Of a stretch of DNA of 64,000 nucleotides, positions 32,990-41,556 are shown piece after piece. Position 1 is the stretch's first letter; each line of letters starts with the position of its first letter. Source of the stretch: JAJDTQ01 sp963422385 (GTDB taxonomy: Bacteria; Desulfobacterota; Binatia; UBA9968; JAJDTQ01); assembly GCA_963422385.1 (NCBI GenBank), contig OY729432.1, forward strand, positions 1,178,001 through 1,242,000, written 5' to 3'. The notes under the pieces were generated by a model that was given only the letters and a program-made list of their open reading frames with translations, ran no database searches and was not told the origin of the DNA. The position numbers and the translations under genes were made by a program.

Positions 32990-33973
32990 ATGCTGCAACA
33001 CACCGGCCGGATCTTTCACGACATCGTTCTGCCGTTGCTGCTGATGGCGGGCACCGGCTCCCTCGTTCAGCGGTACCGGCCGTTAAGCGTCGAGACCCTT
33101 ACCCGCGTCAGTATCTGGCTGCTGGTGCCGTCGTTCCTGTTCGTCAAGATCTACGACAGCGACATCCCCTGGGGCGAGATCTCGCTCATCGCCCTGGTTT
33201 TCCTGATCTCCCTGGGCGCCATGGGGCTGCTGCTGTTCGGCGGCGGACGCGCCGGCGGCGCACCCAACGAGACCGTGGCCGCCACCGTCCTGGGCGGGGT
33301 CGTATTCAACGCGGGCAATTTCGGTATCCCGGTGGCCCATCTGCTCTATGTCGAGGGCGGCACCCTGTTCGGCGGACAGGCCGATCCCCAGGCGGGCCTG
33401 CAGGTACAGGCCTTGGTGGTGATGTTCAGCAACCTGCTGATCTGGTGCCTGGGGTACGTGGTGCTGGCGGTGGCCAAGGGCGGACGCGCGCGCGAGGCCC
33501 TGGGACTGTTCAAGCTTCCCATGCCCTACGCGCTCGTGTCTTCCTTCGCGCTGCGGGAGGCGCGTCTGCGGATGTTCGGCGGCGCGGATTTCCTGCCGGC
33601 CTGGGCCGGCTTTCCATTGCGCTCACTCAGCGCCGCCCTCGTGCCCATGATGCTCATCGCCCTGGGCGCGCAGCTTGCCAACGGCGCCCGCTGGCACCGG
33701 TGGCGCGCGGTGGCGCCCATCGCCTTCATCAAGCTTGTGGCCGTGCCCGCGGCCACCGCGGCTGCGGTCTACGCCTTCGGCCTCTGGCCCTGGCCCGGCG
33801 CCCAACTCATCATCGGCGCTGCCGCACCCACCGCGGTCAACACCCTCATCCTCACCGTCGAGCTTGACGGCGACGCCGAGCTTACCGGCGACGTGGTGTT
33901 CTGGACCACCGTCTTCTCCGGCGTCACCGTGGCCGGTGTCATCGCCGTGGTGACGACGCTGGGGGCGGCTTGA
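32990..33973 (+). CDS. AEC (auxin efflux carrier) family transporter
   Basis: This 327-aa integral membrane protein has about ten predicted helices. It carries the AEC-type N-terminal half (PLLLMAGTGSLVQRY, LVPSFLFVKIY) and the conserved GGVVFNAGNFGIPVAHLLY block. A later PMMLIALGAQLA follows the domain-repeat pattern. Bacterial AEC proteins export or take up malate, malonate or other small organic anions. No good Shine-Dalgarno is seen before ATG 32990. Confidence 0.8.
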   Translation: MLQHTGRIFHDIVLPLLLMAGTGSLVQRYRPLSVETLTRVSIWLLVPSFLFVKIYDSDIPWGEISLIALVFLISLGAMGLLLFGGGRAGGAPNETVAATVLGGVVFNAGNFGIPVAHLLYVEGGTLFGGQADPQAGLQVQALVVMFSNLLIWCLGYVVLAVAKGGRAREALGLFKLPMPYALVSSFALREARLRMFGGADFLPAWAGFPLRSLSAALVPMMLIALGAQLANGARWHRWRAVAPIAFIKLVAVPAATAAAVYAFGLWPWPGAQLIIGAAAPTAVNTLILTVELDGDAELTGDVVFWTTVFSGVTVAGVIAVVTTLGAA

Positions 33974-34070
33974 TGCCGCCGGGGGCACGATGGTACCTTC
34001 GACATCCCGAGACCGTCATGGGTGCGTGGGGTGCGGGAATGACGTGGAGGTGGTCACGGAGAACAAAGGC

Positions 34071-34130
34071 TTTGCTATGAAATACGGTTTTCATGCCTTC
34101 GGGGTGGTCGTGCAACGACCATAAGCATTG
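34071..34130 (-). repeat. Dispersed repeat unit B, copy 3 (inverted)
   Basis: Read on the minus strand it matches the other two copies: TATGGTCGTTGCACGACCAC, then CCCGAAGGCATGAAAA, then GTATTTCATAGC. No foldback-element end is attached here. Its edge lies just before the GAGGAGGA Shine-Dalgarno of the SDR gene, so it forms part of that gene's 5' leader. On the sense RNA it would form GGTCG-UGCAA-CGACC and a CC-UUCG-GG tetraloop stem. Confidence 0.6.
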
Positions 34131-34142
34131 AGGAGGAATTCC

Positions 34143-34928
34143 ATGAAGTTGGCAGACCAGGTCGCAGTCATCGTCGGGGGCGCCCGCGGCATCGGCGAGG
34201 CCATAGCCCACACCTTCGCGGCCGAGGGCGCAGAAATCGTCCTGGTGGACCTTGAAAAGATGAAACCACAACTCGACGGCGTGGTGCGGGACATCGGCCG
34301 GAAGGGCGGCGAGGCGGTGGCCATGACGGCCGACGCCACCGACGATCAACAGGTGAACCGGATGGTGGCCGACGTCGTGAGCCGGTGCGGCCGGTTGGAT
34401 ATCCTCGTTAACAGCGTCGGCTTCCGCGGCCCCATGGTTCAGGTGCACGAGATCACCGAGGAGGAGTGGGACGCGGTCCTCAACATCAACCTGAAGGCGA
34501 TCTTTCTCTGCTGCAAGGCGGCGCTGAAGGTCATGATCGAGCAGAAGGGCGGCAGCATCGTCAGCATTTCCGGCACCGCCGGACGGGAGGGCATGGCGCT
34601 CCGCGGCTCCCTGTGCGCGGCCAAGTGGGGCCTTCTGGGACTCACCCAGACCATCGCCAAGGAAGCCGGCCCCTCCGGCGTGCGCGCCAACGTCATCTGC
34701 CCCGGAGGCATGGACGAAGCCGACCTGCGGGACATGTACCGTGACCGCGCCAAGGGCCTCGGCGTCTCCTTCGAGGATCTGGAAAAGAGCGTCCTGGCGC
34801 AGACCCCGCTACGGAAGTACGCCCAGCACCAAGAAGTCGCCAAAGCCGCCCTCTTCCTCGCCTCCAGCGATTCGTCCCATACCACCGGCGAGGCGTTGAA
34901 CGTCTCCGGCGGGCGGTTGATGCACTGA
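34143..34928 (+). CDS. Classical SDR oxidoreductase lacking the catalytic tyrosine
   Basis: This 261-aa Rossmann protein has AVIVGGARGIGEAIAHTF (cofactor motif), NSVGFRGP (NAG-like), and the catalytic Ser in IVSISGTAG. The usual YxxxK active site reads LCAAK: Lys is kept, but Leu (CTG) occupies the Tyr position. It may be a non-catalytic or altered SDR. ATG 34143 has GAGGAGGA 6 nt upstream; the frame opens at 34128. Repeat unit B (copy 3) forms its leader. Confidence 0.85.
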   Translation: MKLADQVAVIVGGARGIGEAIAHTFAAEGAEIVLVDLEKMKPQLDGVVRDIGRKGGEAVAMTADATDDQQVNRMVADVVSRCGRLDILVNSVGFRGPMVQVHEITEEEWDAVLNINLKAIFLCCKAALKVMIEQKGGSIVSISGTAGREGMALRGSLCAAKWGLLGLTQTIAKEAGPSGVRANVICPGGMDEADLRDMYRDRAKGLGVSFEDLEKSVLAQTPLRKYAQHQEVAKAALFLASSDSSHTTGEALNVSGGRLMH

Positions 34929-34934
34929 GCACGC

Positions 34935-34955
34935 GGGCGAGTTTCAAACCCGCCC
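34935..34955. repeat. Short palindromic repeat, second copy
   Basis: GGGCGAGTTT and AAACCCGCCC pair around one central base with a single mismatch. It is related to 27899-27917 and lies 7 bp after the SDR stop, so it could serve as its terminator. Confidence 0.55.
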
Positions 34956-34968
34956 ATGGCTCGGACTA

Positions 34969-35135
34969 ACCAGTGTAGTGTCCTATATAAAGCGTTGGTA
35001 AGGTGCGCAGGACTTTTCGTCGTCGGCAAGGCGCGACAACGAGCAGTGGCCAATACCACGCGCGGCGGAGCAACGTAGCCGACGGCGAAAAGGACCAGCA
35101 GATTATCAACGCTTTATATAGGACACTACACTGGT
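34969..35135. mobile_element. 167-bp foldback/MITE-like element
   Basis: Perfect 29-bp terminal inverted repeats lie at 34969-34997 and 35107-35135 (ACCAGTGTAGTGTCC..., then TATATAAAGCGTTG). The interior is an imperfect continuation of the palindrome (CTTTTCGTCGTCGGC against GCCGACGGCGAAAAG), so the whole unit folds into one long stem. CTA flanks both sides (34966-34968 and 35136-35138), a possible target duplication. It has no coding capacity and would need a transposase in trans. The right-hand CTA is also the stop codon of the aldo/keto reductase. Confidence 0.8.
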
Positions 35136-36116
35136 CTAAACGTTCACCCGCTTCATGTCCCGGGTACGGTTGCCGGCGGCGGCGCCGTAGGGGAGAATGG
35201 CGTCCAGACGGCGGAGGTCGTCGTCGGTCAGCTTCAAGTCGATGGCCTTGGCGTTCTCCTCCAGGTGGTCGCGGCTTTTGCTGCTGGGGATGGGGATGAT
35301 GTCCGGCCCCTGGGCCATGAGCCACGCCAACGATAGCTGTGTGGTGGTAACGCCCCTCCCCTTGGCGACGGCTTCCACCTGGGCCAGCAGTTCCAGGTTC
35401 TGTTCGATGTTGCCGGGCTGGAAACGGGGTTGGTTGCGCCGGTTGTCCCCGTCGGAAAGCTCGTTCAAGTCACGAACGGCGCCGGCGAAGAAGCCCCGGC
35501 CCAGGGGCGAGTAGGCCATCAATCCCATGCCGAACTCGCGGCAGGCCTCGATGTTGCCCTGCTCGGGATCCCGTGACCAGAGCGAGTACTCGATCTGGAG
35601 CGAGACGACGGGGTGGACTTTCCGAGCCCGGCGGATGGATGCGGCACTGGCTTCGGAAAGGCCGATGTAACGCGTCTTCCCCTGCTCCACCAGCCGCGCC
35701 ATGCCGCCCACCGATTCCTCCACCGGGACCGCGGGGTCGATGCGGGACATGCAGTAGACGTCCAGGCAGTCGATGCCCAGCCGCTGGAGGCTTTCCTCGC
35801 AGGTACGGATCAGATACTCGGGTGAGCTGCCGCCGTTGAGGCCGGCGCCGTCAGAGGCCCGCGGGCTGCCGGACTTGGAGTGGATTACCACCTGATCACG
35901 TCTGCCCCTGATGGCCTTGCCGATGAGCACGTGGTTGTGCCCGTTGCCGTAGCTGGCGGAGGTGTCGAGGAAGTTGATGCCCAGCTCGAAGGCCCGGTGC
36001 AGCGTGGCAATGGACTCTTCGTCGTTCCCGGGTCCGTACATCCCGGACATGCTCAGGCAGCCGAGCCCCATGGGGGACACCTTGCAATCGGTGGTGCCGA
36101 ATTGGCGGTATTCCAT
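35136..36116 (-). CDS. Aldo/keto reductase family oxidoreductase
   Basis: This 326-aa (alpha/beta)8 NADPH reductase has the tetrad region FLDTSASYGNGHNH (Asp, Tyr), Lys in VVIHSKSG, and DVYCMSRID, where the usual catalytic His (in YxxHR) is replaced: MSR instead of LHR. IPIPSSKSRDHLEENAKA forms the NADPH phosphate site. ATG 36116 has GGAGAA upstream. The stop codon abuts the foldback element. It lies 20 bp after the PanE-like gene and is last in a minus-strand run of five. Confidence 0.88.
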   Translation of the reverse strand: MEYRQFGTTDCKVSPMGLGCLSMSGMYGPGNDEESIATLHRAFELGINFLDTSASYGNGHNHVLIGKAIRGRRDQVVIHSKSGSPRASDGAGLNGGSSPEYLIRTCEESLQRLGIDCLDVYCMSRIDPAVPVEESVGGMARLVEQGKTRYIGLSEASAASIRRARKVHPVVSLQIEYSLWSRDPEQGNIEACREFGMGLMAYSPLGRGFFAGAVRDLNELSDGDNRRNQPRFQPGNIEQNLELLAQVEAVAKGRGVTTTQLSLAWLMAQGPDIIPIPSSKSRDHLEENAKAIDLKLTDDDLRRLDAILPYGAAAGNRTRDMKRVNV

Positions 36117-36136
36117 ATTGTGGTTCTCCGTGCGGT

Positions 36137-37138
36137 TTACCTCCGGCAGGCCGCCAGCTCGGAATAGTTGTCGAGGCCGAGCCGGCGCTTGCCCGATTCC
36201 AGGTCGAGCAACATCTCCAGCAGCTTGTCGCACAGCGGGGTGGACAGGCCGAGACGGGCGCCCTCGCGCACGACGTGACCCAGGATGAACGCCACCTCGA
36301 GCTTCGTCCCCGCCAGCAGTTGCCGTAGCGGACCCTTGAGGTCGTCGGACTTCCAGGACTCGGCGTAGGCGTTCACCACGGCCATGCGCGCTTCCACGGG
36401 CTTGTCGGGATGCAGATCCGGCGGGTCGTACTCGGCCAGGGGGATGAACCAGGCGCCGGCGGCCGTACCCACGGCGACGACCTCGCCGAAGAAATCCGTC
36501 AGCAGCCGCCGGTCGTCGGGGCCGGCGCAGCTCACCACCATCGACGTGTTCGCCAGCGAGCCGTAATAGCCGAAGCAGGTATAGGTGAGCTTGCTCCAGA
36601 GCACTCCGAAGATATTGTCCGTGATTTCGCTGGGAATCACGGCGTCAAGCATGGCGTTGAGCTGTTCCAGCCGCGGGGTCGTGCGGCCGTGGGAATGGCC
36701 GATGTAGAGGTGGCCTCGTGTGGCGGTGTGCACGTGCCCGGGGGCCACCCGCCGGCTGCCCATGCGGATGCCCATACCCACGGTCCGATCCGCGCCCACG
36801 GCCTCCTCCAGAAGCGGGACGTTGATGCCGTTCTGCATCGACACGACCAGAGCGTCGTCGTTCAAATGTGGCAGCGCCGTGGCCAGCGTAGCACCCGTGT
36901 AGTTGCAGCGGACGGCGATGAAAGCCTCGTCGAACGCGCCTTCGATCTCGTCCGGGAAGACAACGGTGGCCTTCACGTTGAACGGCCCGTCGGGCACGTC
37001 CACCCGAAGCCCGTGCTCGCGGATGGCGGCCACGTGCTCGCGGTCCACGTCGACGAACGTCACGTCCTGCCCGGCCCGAGCCAGACGCCCCCCGATGATG
37101 CCGCCGATGGGACCGACGCCCATCACGACCGATCTCAT
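36137..37138 (-). CDS. Ketopantoate reductase-like protein (PanE/ApbA family)
   Basis: This 333-aa protein has an N-terminal Rossmann motif VVMGVGPIGGIIGGRLARAG. SMQNGINVP and the Lys in LWSKLTYTC match PanE (substrate Lys). The C-terminal helical domain ends in LLDLESGKRRLGLDN. AAGGAGG precedes the ATG. It reduces a 2-oxo acid in family terms; the catabolic context suggests a substrate other than ketopantoate. Confidence 0.83.
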   Translation of the reverse strand: MRSVVMGVGPIGGIIGGRLARAGQDVTFVDVDREHVAAIREHGLRVDVPDGPFNVKATVVFPDEIEGAFDEAFIAVRCNYTGATLATALPHLNDDALVVSMQNGINVPLLEEAVGADRTVGMGIRMGSRRVAPGHVHTATRGHLYIGHSHGRTTPRLEQLNAMLDAVIPSEITDNIFGVLWSKLTYTCFGYYGSLANTSMVVSCAGPDDRRLLTDFFGEVVAVGTAAGAWFIPLAEYDPPDLHPDKPVEARMAVVNAYAESWKSDDLKGPLRQLLAGTKLEVAFILGHVVREGARLGLSTPLCDKLLEMLLDLESGKRRLGLDNYSELAACRR

Positions 37139-37210
37139 GAATCCTCCTTATAATCAGTTAGCTGGATCGCAAATCATGGATTACCAAGATTCGACCCCTA
37201 CCAGCCCCTG

Positions 37211-37253
37211 GGAGCCTGTCCGAGTAAGCGAATCGTAGCGAGAGGCAGGCTCC
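37211..37253 (-). terminator. Hairpin after the alcohol dehydrogenase gene
   Basis: GGAGCCTG (37211-37218) pairs with CAGGCTCC (37246-37253). It begins inside the dehydrogenase stop region and would separate it from the panE-like gene. No T-tract is present. Confidence 0.4.
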
Positions 37254-38338
37254 TAGTTGAAGTGGATGACCCCCTTGACGATCTCGTACCTGGCCATGGC
37301 CTGCAGCGCCTCATTCACCTGCTCCAACTTGTACTCGGCGGTGATCATCTCCTCGAACGGGAAGGTGTCCTTGCGCGAGGAGAGGAAATCGATGGCTTGC
37401 AGCCAGTGACGGGGCTCGCCGGACCGGATGGTGTGCAGGATCATTTCCTGGGGCAGGTCCTGAACGCCGATGTCGGCCTTGCCGCCGGCGCCGATGTTGA
37501 CGAAGCGGCCGCCGCCGCGAAGGAGGGTGATGCCCTCGGGCACCGCCATGTTGTTGGCTACCTGCACCACCACGTCGCCGCCGCGGCCGTCGGTGTGGTC
37601 GCGCACCCACTGGCGGCGATCCTTGGGATCGGTGACTTCCTCAAGGTTCAGCACCGCGTCCGCGCCCATGCGCTTGGTTACCTCCAGACGCGCGGCCGGC
37701 GCGCCGATGACCAGCACCTGCTTGGCGCCATGGTCCCTGGCCACCGCGGTGGCGAAGTTGCCCAGCGGTCCGCTGCCCTGGATCACCACGGTCTCGTGGC
37801 TCTTGATGGCCCCGAGCCGGTCGTAGCCGTGCATCACCGTGCGGTAGGCACAGGCCGAGGCCGCGGCGGAGGCCGAGGTCACGTCCTCGGGCACCTTGAT
37901 GATCTCGCAGGGAGGCGGCACGTACATGTACTCGGAGACGCTGCCCAGCAGGTAAGGATACTCGTCGCTGCGGTTGTGCCCCCAGGAGGCCCGCCCCGGA
38001 CAGATGCACGGCTGCAACGCGACGGTGCAGTAGTAGCAGTGGCCGCAGGCGACGTAGCTCCACACGATGCGGTCACCGGGCTTCACCGGGTTGCCGAGGA
38101 TGTCCGTACGCTCGCCGTTGATCTCCTCGATGTAGCCGCAGGGCTCGTGTCCGGTGATGATGGGCAGCGAGTCGCCGCCGCCCAGGGGGCCGTGCCAGCG
38201 GTGCACGTCGGTGCCGCAGATGGTGGACGCCTCGATGCGCACCAGCAGCGCGCCCGGCTCCAAGTCGGGAATCGGCACCTTCTGAATTTCCAGGGGCTCG
38301 TTGTGGGATACCACCACGGCTGCGCGGCATTCGTTCAT
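37253..38338 (-). CDS. Zinc-binding alcohol dehydrogenase family protein (MDR)
   Basis: This 361-aa medium-chain dehydrogenase has the catalytic zinc site Cys in ICGTDVH and the GHEPCGY motif (His-Glu). Structural-zinc cysteines are in CGHCYYCTVALQPCICPG, an expanded lobe. The Rossmann motif is IQGSGPLGNFATAVARDHG. It oxidises an alcohol with NAD(P). It belongs to the minus-strand series amidase - amidohydrolase F - ADH - PanE-like - AKR. Confidence 0.87.
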   Translation of the reverse strand: MNECRAAVVVSHNEPLEIQKVPIPDLEPGALLVRIEASTICGTDVHRWHGPLGGGDSLPIITGHEPCGYIEEINGERTDILGNPVKPGDRIVWSYVACGHCYYCTVALQPCICPGRASWGHNRSDEYPYLLGSVSEYMYVPPPCEIIKVPEDVTSASAAASACAYRTVMHGYDRLGAIKSHETVVIQGSGPLGNFATAVARDHGAKQVLVIGAPAARLEVTKRMGADAVLNLEEVTDPKDRRQWVRDHTDGRGGDVVVQVANNMAVPEGITLLRGGGRFVNIGAGGKADIGVQDLPQEMILHTIRSGEPRHWLQAIDFLSSRKDTFPFEEMITAEYKLEQVNEALQAMARYEIVKGVIHFN

Positions 38339-38451
38339 GACAGGCTCCTATGGCTGGCGGCGTTCGGTCTCGCCGGTGGGTTCATCGTGAAAGGGGGTAG
38401 GACGTGACCCACGCCCTACCCCTTCAGTTACAGGAAAGCCGTTCGAGCAGA

Positions 38452-39570
38452 CTATGCCTTGGCCGCGGCCGCCGCCTGGGAACCCGCGGTTTCCGGCTTG
38501 TAGAACCGCTCCGCGTTGCGATAGAGCATGGCGGCCTTGTCGTCGCCGGTGAGCTCGTCGCTCTCCATCAGCTCGCCGAGGTCGTGCTTGCAGCTCTGTG
38601 TGGTGACCTCGTGGGGGAAGTCGGAGGAGTACAGGAACGGCCGGTGCCCCACGGTCTGGATGGCGAAGGGCAGCGTCAACTCCTCGGCCTCGACGCCCAG
38701 GTAGAAGCGGTCTTCCTCGATGAGCTGCTTGATGACCTTGGCCGGGTCCTGATCCTCCCCGATGCCGAACTCGCTGTCGGGAATGTACTGGAAGTGCGTC
38801 TCGTGGGAAGCGTGCAACCGCTCCAGCAGCATCAGCAGCCAGGCGACGCCGCCTTCCAGGAAAGCGATGCGCACGTTGGGGAAGCGCTCGAAGATACCGT
38901 TATAAAGGATGTTGGCGCAGTTGAGGGCAATGCCCCATGGGTGGCCGAGGGCGTGCACCGGCACGTACATGTTCATCTGGTCGAGCCCGAAGCGGTCGTG
39001 GCATCCGCCGTGCACCGCGAGGCAGCAGCCCAGCCGGTCGGCCTCTTCATAGATGGGCCAGTAGGCCTTGGCGCCCAAGGGCAGCGGCAGGCCGTTGGAC
39101 GGCATCATGGCGCCCATCATGCCCAGCTCGGTGACGGCGCGCCGTAGCTCCCTGGCCGCCTCGTCCGGGTCCTGCATGGGGATCAGCCCCATGGCGTTGA
39201 AGCGCGGGTCGCGCTGCAGGTACGTGTGGTAGGTCCAGTCGTTGTACGCCTTGGTGGCGGCCACGGCGTAGTCGAGGCTGACGATCTTGCCGTAGCCCAG
39301 CCCCTGGGTCGGGTACATGACCGTCCAGTCGATGCCCACGTCCTCCAGGAACTCCAGCCAACCCTCGGGACCCACCTTGGCGCGCCCGTCCCGTAACGGC
39401 GGCGTCTCCACCGCGCGGCCGTCGTGAAGATGGTCGATGGGCGGGAAGATGATCCCTTTCTTGCCGGCGATGTCCCGGTACGGCCCGTCCATGTGCTCGA
39501 GGATTCCCGGGTTGTCCTCCAGGATGTGGCCGTCGCCATCGATAATGCGTGTATTGAGTTGACCGGACAT
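38452..39570 (-). CDS. Amidohydrolase-2 family protein (F)
   Basis: This 372-aa ACMSD-like barrel has RIIDGDGHILEDNPGILEHM, a barrel His in LAVHGGCHDRFG, AFLEGGVAWLLMLLERL and SSDFPHEVTTQ. It is the near relative of amidohydrolase A (8209-9240). ATG 39570 has AGGAGGT upstream; an in-frame extension to 39675 is not family-like. The C-terminal tail is Ala-rich. Confidence 0.86.
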   Translation of the reverse strand: MSGQLNTRIIDGDGHILEDNPGILEHMDGPYRDIAGKKGIIFPPIDHLHDGRAVETPPLRDGRAKVGPEGWLEFLEDVGIDWTVMYPTQGLGYGKIVSLDYAVAATKAYNDWTYHTYLQRDPRFNAMGLIPMQDPDEAARELRRAVTELGMMGAMMPSNGLPLPLGAKAYWPIYEEADRLGCCLAVHGGCHDRFGLDQMNMYVPVHALGHPWGIALNCANILYNGIFERFPNVRIAFLEGGVAWLLMLLERLHASHETHFQYIPDSEFGIGEDQDPAKVIKQLIEEDRFYLGVEAEELTLPFAIQTVGHRPFLYSSDFPHEVTTQSCKHDLGELMESDELTGDDKAAMLYRNAERFYKPETAGSQAAAAAKA

Positions 39571-39795
39571 GATTCCTGTACCTCCTGCGTGGAATGGTGG
39601 AGCCTGAACTGTGGGGTCAGCGGATGCGTGTGCCCGTTTTCGGACCTTATACCGCCCCTGGATTCGGTACATCAAGGGATTGCGGAACTTTTCTCCCGCT
39701 CCCGGATGCGGCTCGCGCCAGGACGTGACCCTACGGCACGCTCGCCGGCGGCCGGCGGTGGTGCGTGGCCTGCTCGTAGGCGTAGGCGAGCCGGA

Positions 39796-41223
39796 TCATG
39801 CGGCCGTCTTCATAGGTCGCCCGAGGAAGCTGATACCGGCCGGGAGGCCGTCCTGGTCGAATCCCGCGGGCACCGTCACCGTGGGCACGTATACGAGGAA
39901 AGTGTTCACGTGAGGCGCCCCCTTGTGGTTCACGTAGGGCGGCTTCACGCCGTCGCTGATGAGCGTGGGCTGGTGCTCCACGGCCTTGTGGACGATGGCA
40001 TCCAGGCGGTGCTCGGCCATGGTCTTGAGCAGGTGGATCATGAGGTGGTCCCGGGCCAGCAGATACCGGTAGTGGTCGGCCGGGTCGGACGTAACCCTCA
40101 GCCGGGCCTTCGCCTGCTCCGGGAGGCGGGCGAACTCCGGCGATTGCATGGCCTCCGCGCGGGTGCGGTACGGCGGGTCGGCGCTCCGGGACATGTATAT
40201 CTTGAAGGCAGTCTCTCCGGCGGTGGGGCTGGCACAGCGCTTGGCCAGCAACTCGTTCAGCCTCGCCAGAACCACCGGGTCCACCACTTCGGCGCCGGCT
40301 GCCTTCAACTCCTCCACGGCATTGTCCAGCACCGCGGTGATGCTCTTGAAATCGTCCGCCTCGGGGTCGGTGTTGTACCCCATGGGCTCCCGGAGGATAC
40401 CGATCCTGGCACCGCGCAGGCCGTCCCGTTCCAGGAAATCCGTGTAGCTCGGCGGCGCGTGCCCCGTCCCTCTGGAGGTGAGCGGATCCTCGCCGTCGTA
40501 GCCCACCATGACATCCAGCAAAGTGGCCATGTCCCGGACCGTGCGGGCCATGGGCCCCAGGGACCCGGCCTCCTGCGGCCAGCCGGAGTAGACGCCGGTA
40601 CGGCTCACCAGACCGGCCGTGGGACGCATGCCCGCGATGCAGTTCCAGGTGGAGGGCCGGCGGATGGACGCGAGTCCCTCCTGGCCGATGCCTACGGTGC
40701 CGAAATTGGCGGAAACCGCGGCCCCGGAGCCGCCCGAAGAGCCTCCCACGGTGCGCTCCAGGTCGTAGGGATTACGGGTAGACCCGAACAACGAGCCGTG
40801 GGTGTCGCCGGCACCCAGCTCGCCAAGGGTGGTCTTGGCCAGCACGACGGCGCCGGCCTCCTTGAGTTTCTCCACCACCCGGCAGTCCCGGTCCGGGTAG
40901 TAGTCCTTGAAGAGCAGGGAGCCTAGCGTGGTAGGGGTCCCCTTCAAGTCCGCCTGGTCCTTGATGAGCACCGGGATGCCATGGAGCGGACCCGCCTTGC
41001 CAGAGGCATTGAACGCCGCATCCAGACGGTCCGCTTCGTCCAGCGCCGCCGGGTTGACGGTTATGATGGAATTGATCCCGGGACCGCTCCGGTCATAGGA
41101 CTCGATGCGGTCGATATACATCTGCACCAGTTGGCGCGCGGTGAGGCTGCCGGCGGCGTAGGCGGCGTGGATGTCCTCGATGGTGGTCTCCGGCAGCGTG
41201 AACGAGTCTGCGGCTTGGCTCAT
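39796..41223 (-). CDS. Amidase signature family protein with a C-terminal frameshift
   Basis: This 475-aa amidase has the Ser-cisSer-Lys triad: Lys in IPVLIKDQADLKG, Ser in TVGGSSGGSGAAVSANF, and the nucleophile in the segment usually DTGGSIR, here EGLASIRRPS. It stops as GRPMKTAA. In another frame the sequence goes on exactly as amidases do (YEDGRMIRLAYAYEQATHHR, then a stop at 39732-39734), so one base is missing near 39813-39816 (CCTATG for CCTTATG). The lost tail of about 28 residues is outside the active site, so activity may survive. It hydrolyses an amide to carboxylate and ammonia and is first of the five-gene run. Confidence 0.87.
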   Translation of the reverse strand: MSQAADSFTLPETTIEDIHAAYAAGSLTARQLVQMYIDRIESYDRSGPGINSIITVNPAALDEADRLDAAFNASGKAGPLHGIPVLIKDQADLKGTPTTLGSLLFKDYYPDRDCRVVEKLKEAGAVVLAKTTLGELGAGDTHGSLFGSTRNPYDLERTVGGSSGGSGAAVSANFGTVGIGQEGLASIRRPSTWNCIAGMRPTAGLVSRTGVYSGWPQEAGSLGPMARTVRDMATLLDVMVGYDGEDPLTSRGTGHAPPSYTDFLERDGLRGARIGILREPMGYNTDPEADDFKSITAVLDNAVEELKAAGAEVVDPVVLARLNELLAKRCASPTAGETAFKIYMSRSADPPYRTRAEAMQSPEFARLPEQAKARLRVTSDPADHYRYLLARDHLMIHLLKTMAEHRLDAIVHKAVEHQPTLISDGVKPPYVNHKGAPHVNTFLVYVPTVTVPAGFDQDGLPAGISFLGRPMKTAA

Positions 41224-41556
41224 ACGATCCTTATAATAGGTACGCCCTGGCCAGGCAATGCTTAGCCAGTCGACTTTGTCATTCTGTCTCCGGTGGAACT
41301 ACATATTTAGGCATGGTATTTGCTTCTTACCCTTAAATAACGATGAGGTGGATAAGGAAATTTTTCACTATCTTGGGGTATATCGCTCACGGACCAACCC
41401 GGTGTTCGGTTGGATGTTCTGGCAGTCCGCTACGGAAACACCGGGCGGGTCAAAATTATTCGCGGCTTGGTGATTGACTTACAGAACGCGCCAGATGTCT
41501 ATAAGTAGCACACCTCAAGGCGTGGGGCAGACAATCAGTATGGAGGAGCAGGCGTA
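41224..41556. other. AT-richer gap at the edge of the restriction-modification island
   Basis: No convincing gene is present. Base composition drops sharply after about 41270 (for example GTGGATAAGGAAATTTTTCA), marking the start of foreign DNA. A weak promoter-like TTGACT is at 41474-41479 with TATAAG at 41500-41505, but the 20-bp spacing is long. A 71-codon frame (41258-41473) has no family-like content. Confidence 0.5.

Noticed and set aside
41258..41473. A 71-codon frame before the methyltransferase
   Set aside because: It has no Shine-Dalgarno, no recognisable motif and lies across the composition boundary, so I left it unannotated.
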